A stretch of DNA of 5,656 bases from Kaiparowitsia sp041742695. GTDB taxonomy: Bacteria > Cyanobacteriota > Cyanobacteriia > Elainellales > Elainellaceae. The position numbers were made by a program, and so were the translations under genes. Below are positions 5,439-5,656 of the stretch, one piece after another. The stretch lies in contig JBGTOF010000478.1 of the NCBI GenBank assembly GCA_041742695.1, positions 1-5,656 of the forward strand, written 5' to 3'. The notes under the pieces are model-generated. The model saw only the letters and a program-made list of their open reading frames with translations. It searched no databases and was not told where the DNA came from. The stretch's first letter is position 1. The number at the start of each line of letters is the position of its first letter.

Positions 5439-5656
5439 ATGATTCTTCGTCCTTTTCGGGTACTGGCTGAGCGGTGGAGTCTATCGAAGCTGCTCCGCAC
5501 TAGCGTTCGTAATACAGTGCTGATGGCGATCGCCGCTACCGTTCTCACCATTGGCGTGGCCGCCTGTTCCAGCGGATCTGTAACCTCCCAGAGCGTCGCG
5601 GGGGAAGTGGCGTCGGCTCCCGCGGGTGGGGCGGAGGGGGGGGCGGCCCCACCCGC
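5439..5656 (+). CDS. N-terminus of a lipoprotein, probable amino-acid-binding protein (partial)
   Basis: An open frame runs from the ATG at 5439 off the window end: 72 complete codons and two bases. It reads as a basic N-region (MILRPFRVLAERWSLSKLLR, 1-20), a hydrophobic core (about 26-42) and the lipobox VAAC with Cys43, followed by SSGS. This is a signal peptidase II type signal, so the mature protein would be membrane-anchored by lipid. From about residue 46 the visible part is a low-complexity Ser/Gly/Ala/Pro linker. The binding domain itself is not in the window. Position directly after two HAAT permeases is the reason to call it the solute-binding protein; many cyanobacterial binding proteins have such a lipobox and linker. 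An unrelated lipoprotein cannot be excluded. AGAGGG at 5424-5429 supports the start. A HIP1 site lies at 5526. Confidence 0.75.
   Translation, partial: MILRPFRVLAERWSLSKLLRTSVRNTVLMAIAATVLTIGVAACSSGSVTSQSVAGEVASAPAGGAEGGAAPP
5622..5656. repeat. Perfect 11-bp inverted repeat around a G8 run at the window end
   Basis: GCGGGTGGGGC (5622-5632) is the exact complement of GCCCCACCCGC (5646-5656). The 13-base loop contains eight consecutive G (5636-5643). All of it lies in the linker-coding part of the lipoprotein gene, and the right arm ends at the last base of the window. Such a structure is hard to sequence and may mark a contig edge. Confidence 0.75.

Larger units (their letters stand above)
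1041..5533. repeat. HIP1 octamers (GCGATCGC), 12 copies
   Basis: Perfect GCGATCGC sites start at 1041, 1350, 1464, 1813, 2064, 2743, 2817, 3291, 3361, 4059, 4734 and 5526. Several are extended palindromes, such as GGGCGATCGCCC at 2741-2752 and 2815-2826. All lie inside coding sequence. This density, about one per 470 bases, is a cyanobacterial signature. The first 1040 bases and 3369-4058 have none. Confidence 0.95.

Overview
The window reads as chromosomal DNA of a cyanobacterium. Two things support this. The first gene encodes the oxygen-dependent Mg-protoporphyrin IX monomethyl ester cyclase of chlorophyll synthesis, an enzyme of oxygenic phototrophs and some purple bacteria. The octamer GCGATCGC (HIP1, the iterated palindrome of cyanobacterial genomes) occurs 12 times in 5.6 kb, far above chance. 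Genus cannot be fixed from this. All recognised genes are on the + strand.

Layout. (1) 42-1118: acsF, complete, closed by a 15-bp intrinsic terminator at 1140-1173. (2) 1119-1313: a 195-base gap holding the terminator, a second terminator-like hairpin and an 11-bp inverted pair that would compete with that hairpin. (3) 1314-2165 and 2193-3416: two genes 27 bases apart, probably co-transcribed. The first encodes an exported, probably outer-membrane beta-barrel protein of unknown function. The second is a DUF39/HcyBio-family protein, whose archaeal relatives make homocysteine from aspartate semialdehyde and sulfide. (4) 3417-3896: an A+T-rich, HIP1-free, gene-free stretch of about 480 bases. 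It contains a 108-bp segment bounded by perfect 11-bp inverted repeats and flanked by CCTA on both sides (MITE-like), a tandem repeat, an operator-like repeat cluster and several small hairpins. (5) 3897-4571 and 4632-5315: two permease subunits of a polar amino-acid (HAAT-type) ABC importer. (6) 5312-5368: a large hairpin overlapping the stop codon of the second permease, followed by an A-poor G/T-rich leader. (7) 5439 to the end: the N-terminus of a lipoprotein, probably the transporter's substrate-binding protein. It runs off the window inside a Gly/Ala/Pro-rich linker containing eight consecutive G and a perfect 11-bp inverted repeat that ends exactly on the last base.

How the genes relate. 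acsF stands alone in chlorophyll synthesis. The barrel/DUF39 pair is a separate unit; the only functional hint is possible sulfur-amino-acid synthesis by the DUF39 protein. The permease-permease-lipoprotein cluster is a third unit; its ATPase is not in the window. I see no defence island, CRISPR array, tRNA or rRNA. The points most worth following are the DUF39 protein, which has Glu where I recall a Cys in the archaeal enzymes, the MITE-like element upstream of the transporter, and the RNA structures between genes.
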